A DNA stretch of 64,000 bases from BOG-908 sp965198825 (GTDB taxonomy: Bacteria > Pseudomonadota > Alphaproteobacteria > Acetobacterales > Acetobacteraceae), in assembly GCA_965198825.1 (NCBI GenBank), contig CBDAQB010000003.1, positions 1,860,001 through 1,924,000 of the forward strand, in the 5' to 3' direction. Of the stretch, positions 42,580 through 51,313 are shown in pieces. Positions within the stretch are counted from its first letter, which is position 1; every line of letters starts with the position of its first letter. The notes under the pieces were generated by a model that made no database searches, was not told the DNA's origin, and saw only the letters and a list, made by a program, of their open reading frames with translations. Both the position numbers and the translations under genes were made by a program.

Positions 42580-45099
42580 ATGTCGCCGCCGAAAATATCG
42601 GTGCCGTCCGCCGAGACGGGACAGGCAGGCTCCCGCCAGGGCAGCAGGCTGAGGGCGCGCGCGCAGAAGCTGTTCTCTGGCATTCCCCAGCCTGTCCGCG
42701 GCGACTACGTGATGGCGCTGAACCGGCTGACCGCCGGCTGCCTCATGCTTCTGGCGACCGCCTTGCTGGGCGACGCGCTGCCGTTCTCCCGCTGGGGAAT
42801 ACCGATCCTGCTTTGGGAAGGCTGCGGCGTCGCCCTGCTCGCGCAGCTCATGCTTGCGCCGCACGCAGCCGAGACAAGGCGCCTTGCAGCCATCGCCATC
42901 GACGCGGCCGGCGCCACCATCATCATGATCGCCGGCGGCGAAGCGACCGCCTTCATCTATGTGGTTTATCTCTGGATCATCATCGGCAACGGCTTCCGCT
43001 TCGGCAAAGTTTATATCTTCGGCGCCTCGCTCGCGAGCATCGTCGGTTTCTCGATAGGCATCCTGGTCACGCCATTCTGGCGGGCGCACCTTGGCCTCTC
43101 CTTCGGCCTGCTGTTCGGCATCGTCGTTCTGCCGGCCTATTCCTTTGCTCTCATCAAGCAGATTGCCGAAGCCCGCCGCCTCGCCGAACGCGCTGACCAC
43201 GCGAAAAGCCTGTTCCTCGCCAGCATCAGCCACGAGCTCCGCACGCCTCTGAACGCCATCATCGGCACCGCAGAGCTGCTCGGCGAAACCTCGCTCACCG
43301 GCGACCAGTCCGACATGATCTCGACGATCGCCAGCGCCGCCGACGGGCAGCTCTCTCTGGTGCGCGACGTGCTGGAATATTCGCGCATCGAGGCGGGCCA
43401 CGGCCGCATCGAGGCGGCCGGCTTCGACCTCGCCGAACTCTTCAGCGTGGTGCGCGCCATCATCGCCGTCGAAGCCCGGCGCAAGGGCCTGCTGATCAAC
43501 GGCTACATCACGGCGCGTACGCCGCTGCGCCTGCTCGGCGACGAGCGCCACCTGCGTGAAGTGCTGCTGAACCTCTGCGAGAACGCCATCAAGTTCACCG
43601 CCGCAGGCTCGGTCACGATCGCCGCGGACGGCATCGATACCGGGGATGGCCGCGTCCGCTTGCGCATCGAGGTGGCCGACACCGGCATCGGCATCGCCCC
43701 CGAGTCACGCCAGAACATCTTCGAACTCTTCACCCAGGCGAATGCCACCATTCTCGACCGTTTTGGCGGCACCGGCCTTGGGCTTGCCCTCTGCGAACGG
43801 CAGGTGCGGCTGATGGGCGGCGCCATCGGCGTGGAGAGCGCACCGGGTGCAGGCAGCATCTTCTGGGTCGATCTGACTCTGGTACGTGGGGCCGAGGCCG
43901 AAGCGCCCATACCTGCCATCGACATGCTGGCCATTCCCGAGGCAGGCGATTGGAGCGCAACGCTCGGCGCACGCCTCACGCTGGCTGCGTCCGCGCCGTC
44001 CGCCCGTGCCGCGCACCTGTCGAAACCGTATGTGGCCTTCGTCGAGGAAGGCAGCGCCATTCAGCCGCGCGCCGGTGCGGATGCCGCCGTCGAGGTGGCG
44101 CAGGCGGCATCCACCGGCCTGCCTGGGCGATGGACGCGCGAGCATTTCGTCACTTCCGTGACGGCACAAAGCAGCGTCGAGGACCTCGGCCGCGCAGCTC
44201 GCATCGCGGCCGCCCTGGCGGTCAAACGAGGATCCCGCACGGCCGGCGCATCGCAGCCCGCGGCACCTCCTGCCAACGCGGCGCCATCGCCCTGGGCCGC
44301 CATGGCGGGCGTACGCGTACTCGTCGCCGACGATAATCCGATCAACCGCACCATCGTCTCGCGCATGCTGGAAGGCGCCGGCCTGATCGCGGTGCAGGCG
44401 GCAGATGGCGAACAGGCGCTTATGCTGATGACCGATGGTGCCGCCGACGCCGCCCTGCTGGACGTGAACATGCCAGTCATGGACGGCATCGAGGCCGCCC
44501 AGTTCTACAATTTCTCTGCGCCCGCCGCGCGCATTCCCCTCATCGCCCTCACCGCGGACGCAAGCCCCGAGACACACGAACGCTGCCTGCGCGCGGGCAT
44601 GACAGCCTGCCTGGTCAAACCCGTGCGCACCGCCGAGCTGCTTGGCGCCATCGCCGACGCCTTGCCGAACCTTCCCCGCGACATCCCGCCGCCGCCGAGG
44701 CTGGCAGAGCTGCTGCCATTCCGGCCGACGGCGGTTTCCGTAACGCTCGACTTTGCCACTCTGGCGGACCTGCAATCGCTCGGCGGCGCCGCGTTCGTGG
44801 AGCAGCTGGTCGAGGAGTTTCGCGAGGATGGCGGAGCCGTGCTCGAGCAATTGGAGCAGGCCGGCGTCGCGCGCGACATCAAGGCCTTCCGCACCCTCGC
44901 CCACTCGCTTTGCAGTATCGCAGCGAACGTCGGCGCCCGCTCGCTGCGCGATCTTTGCGTGCCCTGGAAGGATATGTCGGAGGCGGCATTGAATAGGGAC
45001 GCAGCCGCGCTTGTCGCTGCCGTTCGAAGGGAGTGGGACGTTACGCAGGGTGAGCTGGCGCGGCATGTGGCGGATGCGCCTCGGTCGGCGCATGGGTAG
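42580..45099 (+). CDS. rpfC: RpfC-like DSF sensor hybrid histidine kinase
   Basis: The product has 839 residues. About five or six membrane helices (about 45-200) end in IVVLPAYSFALIKQIAEARRLAERADHAKS. HisKA has His218 (SHELRTPLN), the HATPase has DTGIGIAPES and GGTGLGLAL, the receiver has Asp628 (ALLDVNMPVMDG), and a C-terminal HPt has His775 (LAHSLCSIAANVGA). This order, including a WIIIGNGFRFGK segment in the membrane part, is that of RpfC, the sensor for cis-2-unsaturated fatty acids (DSF). The convergent neighbour is an RpfF synthase, which strongly supports the call. The start is uncertain (42580 or 42550). Confidence 0.87.
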   Translation: MSPPKISVPSAETGQAGSRQGSRLRARAQKLFSGIPQPVRGDYVMALNRLTAGCLMLLATALLGDALPFSRWGIPILLWEGCGVALLAQLMLAPHAAETRRLAAIAIDAAGATIIMIAGGEATAFIYVVYLWIIIGNGFRFGKVYIFGASLASIVGFSIGILVTPFWRAHLGLSFGLLFGIVVLPAYSFALIKQIAEARRLAERADHAKSLFLASISHELRTPLNAIIGTAELLGETSLTGDQSDMISTIASAADGQLSLVRDVLEYSRIEAGHGRIEAAGFDLAELFSVVRAIIAVEARRKGLLINGYITARTPLRLLGDERHLREVLLNLCENAIKFTAAGSVTIAADGIDTGDGRVRLRIEVADTGIGIAPESRQNIFELFTQANATILDRFGGTGLGLALCERQVRLMGGAIGVESAPGAGSIFWVDLTLVRGAEAEAPIPAIDMLAIPEAGDWSATLGARLTLAASAPSARAAHLSKPYVAFVEEGSAIQPRAGADAAVEVAQAASTGLPGRWTREHFVTSVTAQSSVEDLGRAARIAAALAVKRGSRTAGASQPAAPPANAAPSPWAAMAGVRVLVADDNPINRTIVSRMLEGAGLIAVQAADGEQALMLMTDGAADAALLDVNMPVMDGIEAAQFYNFSAPAARIPLIALTADASPETHERCLRAGMTACLVKPVRTAELLGAIADALPNLPRDIPPPPRLAELLPFRPTAVSVTLDFATLADLQSLGGAAFVEQLVEEFREDGGAVLEQLEQAGVARDIKAFRTLAHSLCSIAANVGARSLRDLCVPWKDMSEAALNRDAAALVAAVRREWDVTQGELARHVADAPRSAHG

Positions 45100-45102
45100 G
45101 AG

Positions 45103-45236
45103 GGAGGAAGGACTTCTTTTTTGAAAAAAAGAAGCAAAAAACTTTTACACGCTTAGGCCCGGCACTTCCTCAATCTCGGTCCCACATTGCAAAAGTTTTT
45201 TGGTTCTTTTTTTCAAAAAAGAACTGCTTCCTTTCT
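45103..45236. repeat. Palindromic terminator-like element, copy 5
   Basis: This copy fills the gap between the convergent rpfC and rpfF stop codons. The left arm is GAAGCAAAAAACTTTT; the right arm is AAAAGTTTTTTGGTTC followed by seven T. The centre is GCTTAGGCCCGGCACTTCC then ATCTCGGTCCCACA. It would terminate both genes. Confidence 0.85.
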
Positions 45237-46175
45237 TTACTCAGCAGCGATCTGCAAATGCGCCTGCTGCTTCCGGCTTCGATCCTGAGCAGCAACGAGG
45301 TGATGCATGCGCCGCAGGTCGCGTTCGCTGAGGTTCATCGCCGTATCGACCCAGATATCGGTGACGTCACGTAGCGTCTCGAGGCTGACCGGGCTTACGA
45401 CGCGTCGCGCCTTGTAGATGGCGGCGTGCGCGGCGTGGCGCGACTGATTGCGCATGATGTAGGCCCGCACGGCGTTTTCGCCTTCGCCATCCTCGGCCAG
45501 CACATCGACAATGCCCATGTCGTGCATTGCCGCGGCGGTGAATACTTCACCGGAGAGGATCATTTTGGTGGCGGCTGCGGAGCCGATGCGGCGGGTCAGG
45601 AAGGCGTGTGCGCCCATGCCCGGGAACAGGTTCATCAGCACTTCAGGCAGGCCGAAACGGGCGCGGCGTTCGGCAACCAGAACGTCGCAGGACAGCAGGC
45701 TTTCGAAGCCTCCGCCCAGCGCCTCGCCTTGCGCCAGCCCGATGCTGATGGCGCTGCCACCATAGCCTGTGGAGTTCTGGTGGCTGATTTCCACACAAGA
45801 GTAGGCATACTCACGCAGGCCTTCGCGGTCGCCCGCCTGGATGTGCCTGGAAAAAACAGTGAGGTCACCGCCGAGATTGAAGATGCCCGGCGTGTGCGAT
45901 CCCAGAACGACCCAGCCGACGGGGGCCGCCGCTTCGCCGCGCCGTCGCACGGCGAGTGCGGCGATTTGGCGCTGAACATCGTTCAAATCCGCAAGCAGGC
46001 TCGTCGTGAAGCTCGGCCTGCCCTGTGGCTTCAGGAAGCACCAGAAGATGCGGTCTTGTTCTTCGTGAACGCAGTCGAGATTGCCATAGGACGCTGGCAA
46101 CAAACGGGGGAAATCAACCGCCGAAATTTTTTCTGACCGGTCTTTGCTTGGCAGAACAGGATTAATGCAAGTCAT
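45237..46175 (-). CDS. rpfF: DSF synthase RpfF (crotonase family)
   Basis: This 312-residue enoyl-CoA hydratase-fold enzyme makes the diffusible signal factor, a cis-2-unsaturated fatty acid, from acyl-ACP. Characteristic stretches are ASYGNLDCVHEEQ, PGIFNLGGDLTVF, QGEALGGGFE, FGLPEVLMNLFPGMGA and VVDVLAEDGEGE. Glu158 and Glu178 are 20 residues apart, as are the two catalytic glutamates of Xanthomonas RpfF. The start at 46175 has GGAG six bases upstream; a longer frame to 46229 was rejected. Together with the RpfC-like sensor it forms a quorum-sensing pair. Confidence 0.93.
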   Translation of the reverse strand: MTCINPVLPSKDRSEKISAVDFPRLLPASYGNLDCVHEEQDRIFWCFLKPQGRPSFTTSLLADLNDVQRQIAALAVRRRGEAAAPVGWVVLGSHTPGIFNLGGDLTVFSRHIQAGDREGLREYAYSCVEISHQNSTGYGGSAISIGLAQGEALGGGFESLLSCDVLVAERRARFGLPEVLMNLFPGMGAHAFLTRRIGSAAATKMILSGEVFTAAAMHDMGIVDVLAEDGEGENAVRAYIMRNQSRHAAHAAIYKARRVVSPVSLETLRDVTDIWVDTAMNLSERDLRRMHHLVAAQDRSRKQQAHLQIAAE

Positions 46176-46827
46176 TCGACGCTCCAATCGATGTGGCCGG
46201 CAATGAAGTGGATCGGCCGCTTTGCGCACGATCTGCGCGCAACGGCATTATGTGACCTACTTTCCGCGCGGTGGGAGCGAGTAAATGAGAAGTTTCACAG
46301 TCAACGGTGGTTGCTAACCAGGTTGTGATAATTTAGCGACGCCTGAATTTCGCAACGTTATTATTAAAGTGAGACACTCTAGTGAAGATCAACTTTGAGT
46401 TGTATTCGAAGCCGGACTGATAACTAGTTTGTTGTTGTAACGTCGCGCAACTACCTCGGCGCGCAGGCACGGTTCAACCCGTGGCGCAGCCAAAATACTC
46501 ACGTGCCGGCTCGTTGTATCGATCCCGGAAGGGTTGTATTTTTCGCGCAACTTCTACTTTTCTGGCCCGCACTCGTTGCCAGGAGTTGGTGAAGTGGCGA
46601 GGGCGTGCGCCTCAGGACGCATCCGAGTCGCTCAACTGCAAACGCAAAGTGCGCCTGCAACCTAGTCACAGAAGGATGCAAAGCATCCCAAAGCTGAGCC
46701 ACGTGAAAATTCGTTGGGCCGAGTAAACTGGCGTGGTTTTGCCGAGCATCGAAGCGGAGCCGACCTCCATGGTCGGTGAGCATCGGAGCGCAGGAAACCG
46801 CGTCAGATGGCCGGCCTGGTAGAATCC
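46176..46827. other. Long intergenic region upstream of rpfF
   Basis: These 652 bases separate the rpfF start from the OprB stop, both on the minus strand. The part near rpfF (46320-46450) is AT-rich and likely holds the promoter and control sites. The part near OprB contains GAGCATCG-AGCG twice (46746 and 46787 regions) around a CCGACC-TCCAT-GGTCGG hairpin, a possible terminator. A 94-codon frame (46499-46783, minus) has no recognisable features. No RNA gene was identified. Confidence 0.45.
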
Positions 46828-48114
46828 TCAGAAGGTGACGGCGGTTTTCAGATCTAGCACCACGGCATTGCGTATCTCGTTCGTGCCGGCCGGGTGCCAG
46901 ATATACTGCACGCCAGGCCGCAGGTTGAGCCAGCCGGTCACCTGAACGCCGTAATTCACCTCGAGCGCATATTCCTGGCTCGTGAGCGGCGAAGGAATGC
47001 CTTGCCGGACGAGCGCCTGCTCCGCGCCTCGCAGCGCGCCGTTGAGGGAAGCGGCAATGAAGCCCACAGACAGCGTGTCCGCGTCGCGGTTATGGAAGGT
47101 GCCGTAGCGCACGACGCCCGCTTCGCCATAACGGTTAACCAGAGCGGTTTCGCGGTCGCCCCATTCGAACGCCGCGAACACCACCGTGCCGCGCTTGGCG
47201 TTATTGGGATCCTTCTGGATGGTCTGGTCCGCCAGCAGCCAGCCGCCGCTACGGCCGGTATGCAGGGGAACGTTCAGATCGCTGAGGCCGCCCTGGTCAG
47301 GCACCGAGACGCGGCCGATCGAGCCTGCCACGCCGGAGCCCGAGGTGTTGTCGTAATAGCCGCCCACCCGGTAGTTGCCGACATAACCGCCGTGGTTCAC
47401 CACGATGCCGGTCTCGGCCACGGTGATGACGCCGGTCGAGCCATCGATGCCGAGTTTGAAGCCGTTCTTCGACAGATAGAGGGTGGGGTTCACCTCGTAG
47501 GCGCCGGCTTCGACATAGACATTCTTCGCCGGGTAGGTTTTGACACGCGCGCCCCAGGAGGACGCCGGATAGGCGATCTCGCCGCTGTCGTTGAGCGGCG
47601 CCGCGATGGGCTCGCCGCAGATCGCGTTGTTCTGAAAATTGCAGTAGAGCGCGGTGCCGAAATAGACCGGCGAGGAGGCGAAATCCTGCTCGATGTTCAG
47701 GCGGCCGCCTTCCACATCGACCAGGCCGCCGAACAGTTGCTGCTCGTAGGAGAGCTCGGTGATTCGGACAGTCTGCCCGTCGCCGTAGATCTCCTGCACG
47801 GTGAGCAGGTTACCGATGTCGTTCTTGGAGACGGAGCTACCCGCGCGCTGGGTGATCAGCGCGTGGAACGTGCCGCCATCCCAGCCGAGGAGCTTGCTGT
47901 CCAGGTCGAAGCCAAAGTGGATTTCCTGCGCATAGCCGCCGCCCTGCGAGCGGCCTCCCACCGGGTTGCCCGAGGCTTCGCCAACCTGTCCGCCGGTGAA
48001 GCTCAGCCCGTCCGGGATCGCGAAAGGCGTTCCTATGGTGGCGGCGACAAGTCCATCGGCATGGGCCAGAGCTGTGGACGCCAACAGGCAAGCAGCCGAA
48101 ACCAGAAGACGCAT
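46828..48114 (-). CDS. OprB-family carbohydrate-selective porin
   Basis: The product has 428 residues. A signal peptide (1-19, ending ALAHA) precedes a beta-barrel ending in Phe (KTAVTF). OprB-family traits: GGGYAQEIHFGFDLDSKLLGWDGGTFHAL near the N-terminus, VYFGTALYCNFQNNAICG, WGARVKTYPAKNVYVEAGAYEVNP, and the C-terminal YALEVNYGVQVTGWLNLRPGVQYIWHP (all given in parts of the barrel). A GGAGGT site fixes the ATG at 48114. It lets sugars such as glucose cross the outer membrane. Divergent from a sugar MFS transporter, with a shared 119-base promoter region. Confidence 0.88.
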   Translation of the reverse strand: MRLLVSAACLLASTALAHADGLVAATIGTPFAIPDGLSFTGGQVGEASGNPVGGRSQGGGYAQEIHFGFDLDSKLLGWDGGTFHALITQRAGSSVSKNDIGNLLTVQEIYGDGQTVRITELSYEQQLFGGLVDVEGGRLNIEQDFASSPVYFGTALYCNFQNNAICGEPIAAPLNDSGEIAYPASSWGARVKTYPAKNVYVEAGAYEVNPTLYLSKNGFKLGIDGSTGVITVAETGIVVNHGGYVGNYRVGGYYDNTSGSGVAGSIGRVSVPDQGGLSDLNVPLHTGRSGGWLLADQTIQKDPNNAKRGTVVFAAFEWGDRETALVNRYGEAGVVRYGTFHNRDADTLSVGFIAASLNGALRGAEQALVRQGIPSPLTSQEYALEVNYGVQVTGWLNLRPGVQYIWHPAGTNEIRNAVVLDLKTAVTF

Positions 48115-48233
48115 CGTATCGTGACCTCCGTCAGGCGTTGACCGCCTTTGTGTGATTCGCGCAAAACTGGCACCAAAAGACGCCATACGAAATCCGTATG
48201 CGAATACAATAATAACCTTTCGGGAGCTGCCGC

Positions 48234-49574
48234 GTGAATTTTACCATCCTGGCGGCGCTGGCGTCATTAGGCGGACTGCTGTTCGGCTATGACACGGGCG
48301 TCATCTCCGGTGCGCTGCCATTCATCAAGCGCGATTTCACCCTGAGCGCCGGCATGGAAGGCGTGGCCACCAGCGCCGTGCTCGTGGGCGCCACATTGGG
48401 CGCGGCTTTCGCCGGCTTCCTCTCCGACAGGTTCGGCCGGAAGCTGGTCATCCTGTTCGTAGCGGCTCTCTTCGTCGTGGGCGCGCTTGGCTCGGCCTTC
48501 GCACCCTCGCTGAGCATCCTGCTGGCGGCGCGCGCCGTCGTGGGTGTCGCGATCGGCGTCGCCTCCATGCTGACGCCGCTCTACCTTGCCGAGATCGCGC
48601 CGAAGGAGCGCCGCGGCGGCATCGTGTCGCTGAACCAGTTCTGCATCACCTTCGGCATTCTCGTCTCTTACCTCGCCGACTACTCGCTCACCGGTGCGGC
48701 GGGGAATTGGCGCTGGATGCTCGGCCTCGGCGCGGTGCCTGGCGCCATCCTGTTCATCGGCATGCTGTTCCTGCCGGAGAGCCCGCGCTGGCTCGCCGGG
48801 CAGAACCGCACCGGCGAGGCGCGCGAGGCGCTGAAGGATTTGCGCCCTGGGACCGATGTCGAGGGGGAGCTCGCCGAGCTGCGCACCGATGTCCGCAAGG
48901 AGGGCAGCATTGCGGTGCCATGGAGCGAGCTGTTCAAGAGCGGCGCCCGCCTGCCTGTCATCGTCGGCATATCGCTCGCCGTGTTCCAGCAGGTCACCGG
49001 CATCAACACCGTGATCTACTACGCGCCGACGATCTTCCGCTCGGCCGGCATGGCGTCCGACTCGGTGTCGATCCTGGCCACGGCCGGCGTCGGCCTGGTG
49101 AACGTGATCATGACCGTCGTCGCCATGGCGCTGCTCGACCGCGCCGGCCGCCGGCCGCTTCTGCTCTGGGGGCTGGGCGGCATGATCGTCATGCTCCTGG
49201 TGCTCGCCGGCGGCTTCGCGTTCGGTGCGCACGGCGCGGTGGCTTACCTCACCGTGTTCTCGGTCGCCGCGTATGTCGGGTTCTTCGCCATCGGCCTGGG
49301 GCCGGTGTTCTGGCTGCTGATTTCGGAGATCTTCCCCCTCGCCGTGCGTGGGCGAGGCATGGGCGTTGCTTCAGTGGCGAACTGGGGTTCGAACTTCCTG
49401 GTCACGCTGATCTTCCCGCCGCTTGTCGCCGCCCTGGGAAGTGCGGCCGCCTTCCTGATGTTCGCCGTGCTGAGCATGGCCGCCTTCCTGTTCACCCTTC
49501 GCGTGGTGCCCGAGACCAAGGGCCGCTCGCTGGAGGAAATCGAGCACCAGCTGGGCGCCGTCGCTGCCGAGTAG
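48234..49574 (+). CDS. MFS sugar porter
   Basis: This 446-residue, 12-helix transporter of the sugar porter family (XylE/GalP/GlcP type) has GYDTGVISGALPFI in helix 1, DRFGRK between helices 2 and 3, PESPRWL after helix 6, QQVTGINTVIYYAPTIF in helix 7, and PETKGRSLEEIE at the C-terminus. It is probably a sugar/proton symporter for glucose or a related hexose or pentose. It begins with GTG after a GGGAG site. Divergent from the OprB porin, so the two likely form an uptake route through both membranes. Confidence 0.9.
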   Translation: MNFTILAALASLGGLLFGYDTGVISGALPFIKRDFTLSAGMEGVATSAVLVGATLGAAFAGFLSDRFGRKLVILFVAALFVVGALGSAFAPSLSILLAARAVVGVAIGVASMLTPLYLAEIAPKERRGGIVSLNQFCITFGILVSYLADYSLTGAAGNWRWMLGLGAVPGAILFIGMLFLPESPRWLAGQNRTGEAREALKDLRPGTDVEGELAELRTDVRKEGSIAVPWSELFKSGARLPVIVGISLAVFQQVTGINTVIYYAPTIFRSAGMASDSVSILATAGVGLVNVIMTVVAMALLDRAGRRPLLLWGLGGMIVMLLVLAGGFAFGAHGAVAYLTVFSVAAYVGFFAIGLGPVFWLLISEIFPLAVRGRGMGVASVANWGSNFLVTLIFPPLVAALGSAAAFLMFAVLSMAAFLFTLRVVPETKGRSLEEIEHQLGAVAAE

Positions 49575-49602
49575 CGCCGCCGCCTCGACCCCGGACGGCG
49601 GC

Positions 49603-50577
49603 ATGTTGATCGTGCAGCCCCGTCCGGGGATCGGCGACCTGATCTGGCATTTACCCCTGATCCATGCGCTCGCCGGCGCAAATCCAGTCGATCTCATGAC
49701 CAAACGAAGCACGGCGGCCGACGTGCTGCTCGCCGGCGACCCATCCATCCGGCGCATCATCTGGCTGGACCGCAACCCGCCTAACCGCCGCGGCCGCCAC
49801 GATGGCCCCCTCGGGTTCGCCCGCCTGGTCGGCGAGATGCGCGCCCTGGGAACCACGTCGTCCGTTCTGTTGCACCAAAGCACGAGCCTTGCCGCAGCCC
49901 TGGCCGCCGCCCGCATCCCGCGTCGCCAAGGCTACGGATACGGCCTGCAACGCGCCTTTCTCAACGCAGGCCCTTCGCTCCCCGCTAGCGACGCCACGCG
50001 TCATCCCACCGAACAGGCGCAGGCCTACGCAACCGCACTCGGCCTGGGCGACCTCCCCGATACCCCCCAACTCACCGCCCTGCCCTCTGCCGCCGAAGCC
50101 GTCCGCGCCCGCGAAGGCGACCTCAGCCAATGGACCGTCCTGGGCGTAGGCAGCACCGAGCCGAACCGCTGCTGGCCGCCCGACCGCTTCGCAGCGCTCG
50201 CCAAAATCCTGCTCGCACGAGGCGCAAAAGGCGTGCTGCTTCTGGCTGCAAAATCCGAAGCTGGCATCGCGGACGCCGTGCTCGCACACCTCGGCGATAC
50301 CACCCGGATCCGCCTCGCCGTCGGCTGGCCACTCGCCGACGTCATGGCCCTGCTGGCAGAAGCCGCCCTGTTCGTCGGCAACGATAGCGGAATGCTGAAC
50401 GTGCGCGTCGCACTCGGCCGGCCCGGCTATGGGCTGTTCGGCGTATCAGGCCCGCTCACCCATAGCGCGCGCTTTATTCCCATCGTCTCGGCTGCGGGTG
50501 CGCGGGCTGGGATCGAGAGTATCTCTGTGGACGATGTCGTGGCGGTTTTGAAAAGAAAGGAAGCACTTCTTTTTTGA
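49603..50577 (+). CDS. Heptosyltransferase-like (GT9) glycosyltransferase
   Basis: This 324-residue protein follows the ADP-heptose:LPS heptosyltransferase pattern. The N-terminus is RPGIGDLIWHLPLIHALAG, the middle carries GVGSTEPNRCWPPDRFAALA, and the donor site resembles FVGNDSGMLNVRVALGRPGYGLFG. It probably adds a sugar to LPS core or another glycan. The last residues (KRKEALLF) and the stop codon are encoded by the arm of an intergenic element, so the natural C-terminus may have been replaced. The gene starts 28 bases after the MFS gene. Confidence 0.82.
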   Translation: MLIVQPRPGIGDLIWHLPLIHALAGANPVDLMTKRSTAADVLLAGDPSIRRIIWLDRNPPNRRGRHDGPLGFARLVGEMRALGTTSSVLLHQSTSLAAALAAARIPRRQGYGYGLQRAFLNAGPSLPASDATRHPTEQAQAYATALGLGDLPDTPQLTALPSAAEAVRAREGDLSQWTVLGVGSTEPNRCWPPDRFAALAKILLARGAKGVLLLAAKSEAGIADAVLAHLGDTTRIRLAVGWPLADVMALLAEAALFVGNDSGMLNVRVALGRPGYGLFGVSGPLTHSARFIPIVSAAGARAGIESISVDDVVAVLKRKEALLF

Positions 50578-50635
50578 AAAAACGAAGCGAAAAACTTTTG
50601 TTATTTGGCATTGCTTTTGGGGCTAGGCCGAGCCT
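50555..50635. repeat. Palindromic terminator-like element, copy 6 (one arm)
   Basis: The left arm is present with changes (GGAAGCACTTCTTTTTTG, then CGAAGCGAAAAACTTTT), and a remnant centre reads GGGGCTAGGCCGAGCC. The right arm is missing. The arm overlaps the last codons and stop of the GT9 gene and the element reaches the lolD stop, with the two genes convergent. Confidence 0.7.
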
Positions 50636-51313
50636 TTAGAACTGAACTATTAGGCCATCGCGCAGAGTCACAGTTCGGTCCATGCGGGAGGCCAGTTCGG
50701 CGTTGTGCGTGGCAATCAGGGCAGCGACGCCCTGGCTACGAACGATGCGCAACAACTCCGCGAAAACGATATCGGCAGTGCCCACATCGAGATTTCCCGT
50801 CGGCTCGTCCGCGAGAATGACCGACGGCGCGTTGGCAAGCGCCCGCGCAATCGCCACGCGCTGCTGCTCTCCACCGGACAGCTTGCCAGGCAAATGGGCC
50901 GTGCGTGTCCCCAGGCCGAACGATTCCAGCAGCATCTTCGCGCGCCCGGCAGCCTTCTTCCTCGCAACACCCGCAATCATCTGCGGCAGCACGACATTCT
51001 CCAACGCGGAGAACTCGGCCAGCAGATGGTGGAACTGGTAGACGAAGCCGATCTTGTCACGCCGGATGGATGTCCGCTCCTGGTCTGACAATCGTCCGGC
51101 ATCCCGCCCGTCCACCAGCACCTCGCCGCCGTCCGGCTTTTCCAACAGGCCTGCCAGATGCAGCAAGGTTGACTTGCCAGTACCCGATGGCGCCACCAGC
51201 GCCACGATCTCACCGCGGTTCAGCGTAAGGTTCGCGCCGCGCAGAACAGGCAACTCGCCGGCATCGCTCTTGTAGGTGCGCACGACGTCGTGCAGCACCA
51301 GCGGATCACTCAT
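50636..51313 (-). CDS. lolD: Lipoprotein-releasing ABC ATPase LolD
   Basis: This 225-residue ABC ATPase has Walker A APSGTGKST, Q-loop QFHHLL, signature LSGGEQQRVAIARAL and Walker B VILADEPTGNLD. The LolD subfamily motif lies near EFSALENVVLPQMIAG. It powers release of lipoproteins from the inner membrane to LolA. The start at 51313 overlaps the stop of the permease gene by eight bases. The whole proS-lolC/E-lolD unit is tightly packed on the minus strand. Confidence 0.93.
   Translation of the reverse strand: MSDPLVLHDVVRTYKSDAGELPVLRGANLTLNRGEIVALVAPSGTGKSTLLHLAGLLEKPDGGEVLVDGRDAGRLSDQERTSIRRDKIGFVYQFHHLLAEFSALENVVLPQMIAGVARKKAAGRAKMLLESFGLGTRTAHLPGKLSGGEQQRVAIARALANAPSVILADEPTGNLDVGTADIVFAELLRIVRSQGVAALIATHNAELASRMDRTVTLRDGLIVQF

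Noticed and set aside
46499..46783. 94-codon minus-strand frame upstream of rpfF
   Set aside because: No ribosome site, no recognisable motif and mixed composition. Treated as non-coding.
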